NCBI GenBank assembly: GCA_004296785.1 | Contig: SCVU01000383.1 | Span: 1 to 16,447 of the forward strand | Length of the DNA: 16,447 nucleotides | Direction: 5' to 3' | Source: Planctomycetota bacterium | GTDB lineage: Bacteria > Planctomycetota > UBA1135 > GCA-002686595 | In this document: in pieces, positions 15,486 to 16,447 of the stretch | Layout: each line of letters starts with the position of its first letter | Position numbering within the stretch: position 1 is the first letter of the stretch | Notes under the pieces: generated by a model | The model's database searches: none | Told to the model about the DNA's origin: nothing | Seen by the model: only the letters and a program-made list of their open reading frames with translations | Translations under genes and position numbers: made by a program

Positions 15486-16447
15486 ATGCCGCATTTCCAT
15501 CGCATCGCCGCGCTGTTGCTCTCGATTGTCTCGCTGCTCGCCTCGGCTGCGCCCGCCGCGCAGTGGACGTCGACGCCGTACAACCCCGCCAAGCCGATCA
15601 CCGCGACCGACTGGTACGTCGCGCACGATGCCGGCACTGGGTTCCGCGTCTGCTCGGCCATCGCGCAGCAGTGGACGCCGCTCGCAGGTGCGGGCGCGAC
15701 GCTGCGGCACTCGGGCGGGATGGTGCTCGCGGTCCAGCAGGGAAACTCGATCCACGCGTGGAGCGCGCTGTCGAACACCGCGGCCGTGCAGCCGATGGTC
15801 GGGTTGATCTCCTCGCAGTTCAACTCCGCGACGTCGTTCTGCATGTTCCGCGACCTCGCACCGGGCACGCCCGCCGGGGTGATCTGGACGTTCAGCGCAT
15901 ACACGAGCACGTGGACGAGCATCACTCCAGCGGCCGCGTGGACGCTCGAGTACGGCACGAACGTCGCCCTGATCCAGACCGCCGGCCAGTCCCACGGATA
16001 CTCGCCGTACACCAATCAGTGGACGACGCTCGATGCGGCCGGCAGCGCTCCCTACTGCGGCACCGAGTACGCGGCCGTGAACCTGGCCGGTCAGTCGCGC
16101 TATGCGGCGTTCAGTGCGCTGCGCGGCACGTGGTCACTCTCGCCACCGTACCCGAGCGCGGGCTCGGCCTTCGGACTGATCAATTCCCCCACTGCGACGG
16201 TGTGCGCGATCCGCACCGAGATCGGCAGCTCGACCCAGCACTCGTACTCGGCGTACAGCCCGTTCACAGGCCAATGGGCGACGTCGCCGCTCGTGCATCC
16301 GAACGTGTCGTCGAAGCAGATGACCGCGCTCGGCCACGGCGTGCGCATCATGGACAGCGACACGAGCGCGCGCTTCGACTACTTCGCCGGCGGCACCGGA
16401 CAGTGGCACACGCTGACCGGGCCGAACCTGACCGAGGACAACGGACA
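15486..16447 (+). CDS. Secreted repeat protein, paralog of the preceding gene, 3' end outside the window
   Basis: The frame opens at ATG 15486 and is still open at the window edge, giving 320 visible residues. Signal peptide about 1-25 (RIAALLLSIVSLLASAAPAA, cut before Gln26-Trp27). The mature start aligns without gaps to the preceding protein: from QW to the first unit's WT, 19 of 39 residues are identical. Seven repeat units are visible, including SAIAQQW, SAYTSTW, SPYTNQW, SALRGTW, SPFTGQW and GGTGQW. As in the paralog, the second unit (WSALSNTAAVQPM) lacks the closing Trp. Later matching stretches include RYAAFSALRGTWSLSP against QYAAFSAPRGKWTLSP. A surface or extracellular role is inferred, with no catalytic motif. 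A complete gene is expected to have the same length and C-terminal domain as its neighbour. Confidence 0.85.
   Translation, partial: MPHFHRIAALLLSIVSLLASAAPAAQWTSTPYNPAKPITATDWYVAHDAGTGFRVCSAIAQQWTPLAGAGATLRHSGGMVLAVQQGNSIHAWSALSNTAAVQPMVGLISSQFNSATSFCMFRDLAPGTPAGVIWTFSAYTSTWTSITPAAAWTLEYGTNVALIQTAGQSHGYSPYTNQWTTLDAAGSAPYCGTEYAAVNLAGQSRYAAFSALRGTWSLSPPYPSAGSAFGLINSPTATVCAIRTEIGSSTQHSYSAYSPFTGQWATSPLVHPNVSSKQMTALGHGVRIMDSDTSARFDYFAGGTGQWHTLTGPNLTEDNG

Noticed and set aside
13250..16015. 921-codon open frame on the minus strand
   Set aside because: It is antisense to two genes with signal peptides and mutually homologous repeats, and its peptide is Arg/Ala/Val-rich as expected of a GC-rich shadow frame.
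1..16447. CRISPR arrays, tRNA genes, insertion sequences
   Set aside because: No regularly spaced repeats, cloverleaf with a T-loop signature, transposase or terminal inverted repeats were seen by eye.

Overview
The window is GC-rich, mostly coding, and reads like a chromosome segment of a Planctomycetota bacterium (or a close PVC-superphylum relative). The best taxonomic marker is the secreted protein at 9825-13253, which joins a dehydrogenase-like propeller, HEAT repeats and a C-terminal CxxCH heme domain; this combination is characteristic of Planctomycetes and Verrucomicrobia. The C-terminal domain of the secreted repeat protein at 13337-15421 also resembles a domain seen at the ends of many planctomycete exported proteins. 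Start codons mostly lack a clear Shine-Dalgarno sequence. I see no tRNA, rRNA, insertion sequence, CRISPR array, integrase or recognisable defence locus.

Layout. Positions 1-872 hold the 3' part of a class I aminotransferase, followed on the same strand by an exported or lipoprotein-like protein with a carboxypeptidase-regulatory-like domain (927-1892). A small conserved gene of unknown function (1897-2373) lies on the minus strand, ending 4 bp from the previous gene and diverging from a 1,670-residue TPR protein with an embedded C39-like cysteine peptidase domain (2529-7541). An HD-domain nucleotide phosphohydrolase on the minus strand (7596-9035) converges on it. From 9149 to the end all genes are on the plus strand and all products carry signal peptides: a small exported protein (9149-9790), the heme/dehydrogenase/HEAT protein (9825-13253), and two paralogous secreted proteins built from repeated AYSAxxGxW-type units (13337-15421 and 15486 to beyond the window edge).

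How they fit together. The plus-strand block from 9149 is closely spaced (gaps of 34, 83 and 64 nt) and is probably an envelope or extracellular cluster. It need not be one operon, because the two repeat-protein genes each have their own inverted repeats directly before the start codon. The genes between about 927 and 7541 look more relaxed in third-codon-base choice than the flanking genes, and a similar patch lies inside the HEAT region of the heme protein.

The most unusual signals are the potential multi-branched fold (with alternative pairings) in the 83-nt leader of the first repeat protein, the long hairpin ending one base before the start of its paralog, and the TPR/C39 megaprotein. 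No complete, clearly new multi-gene system is evident.
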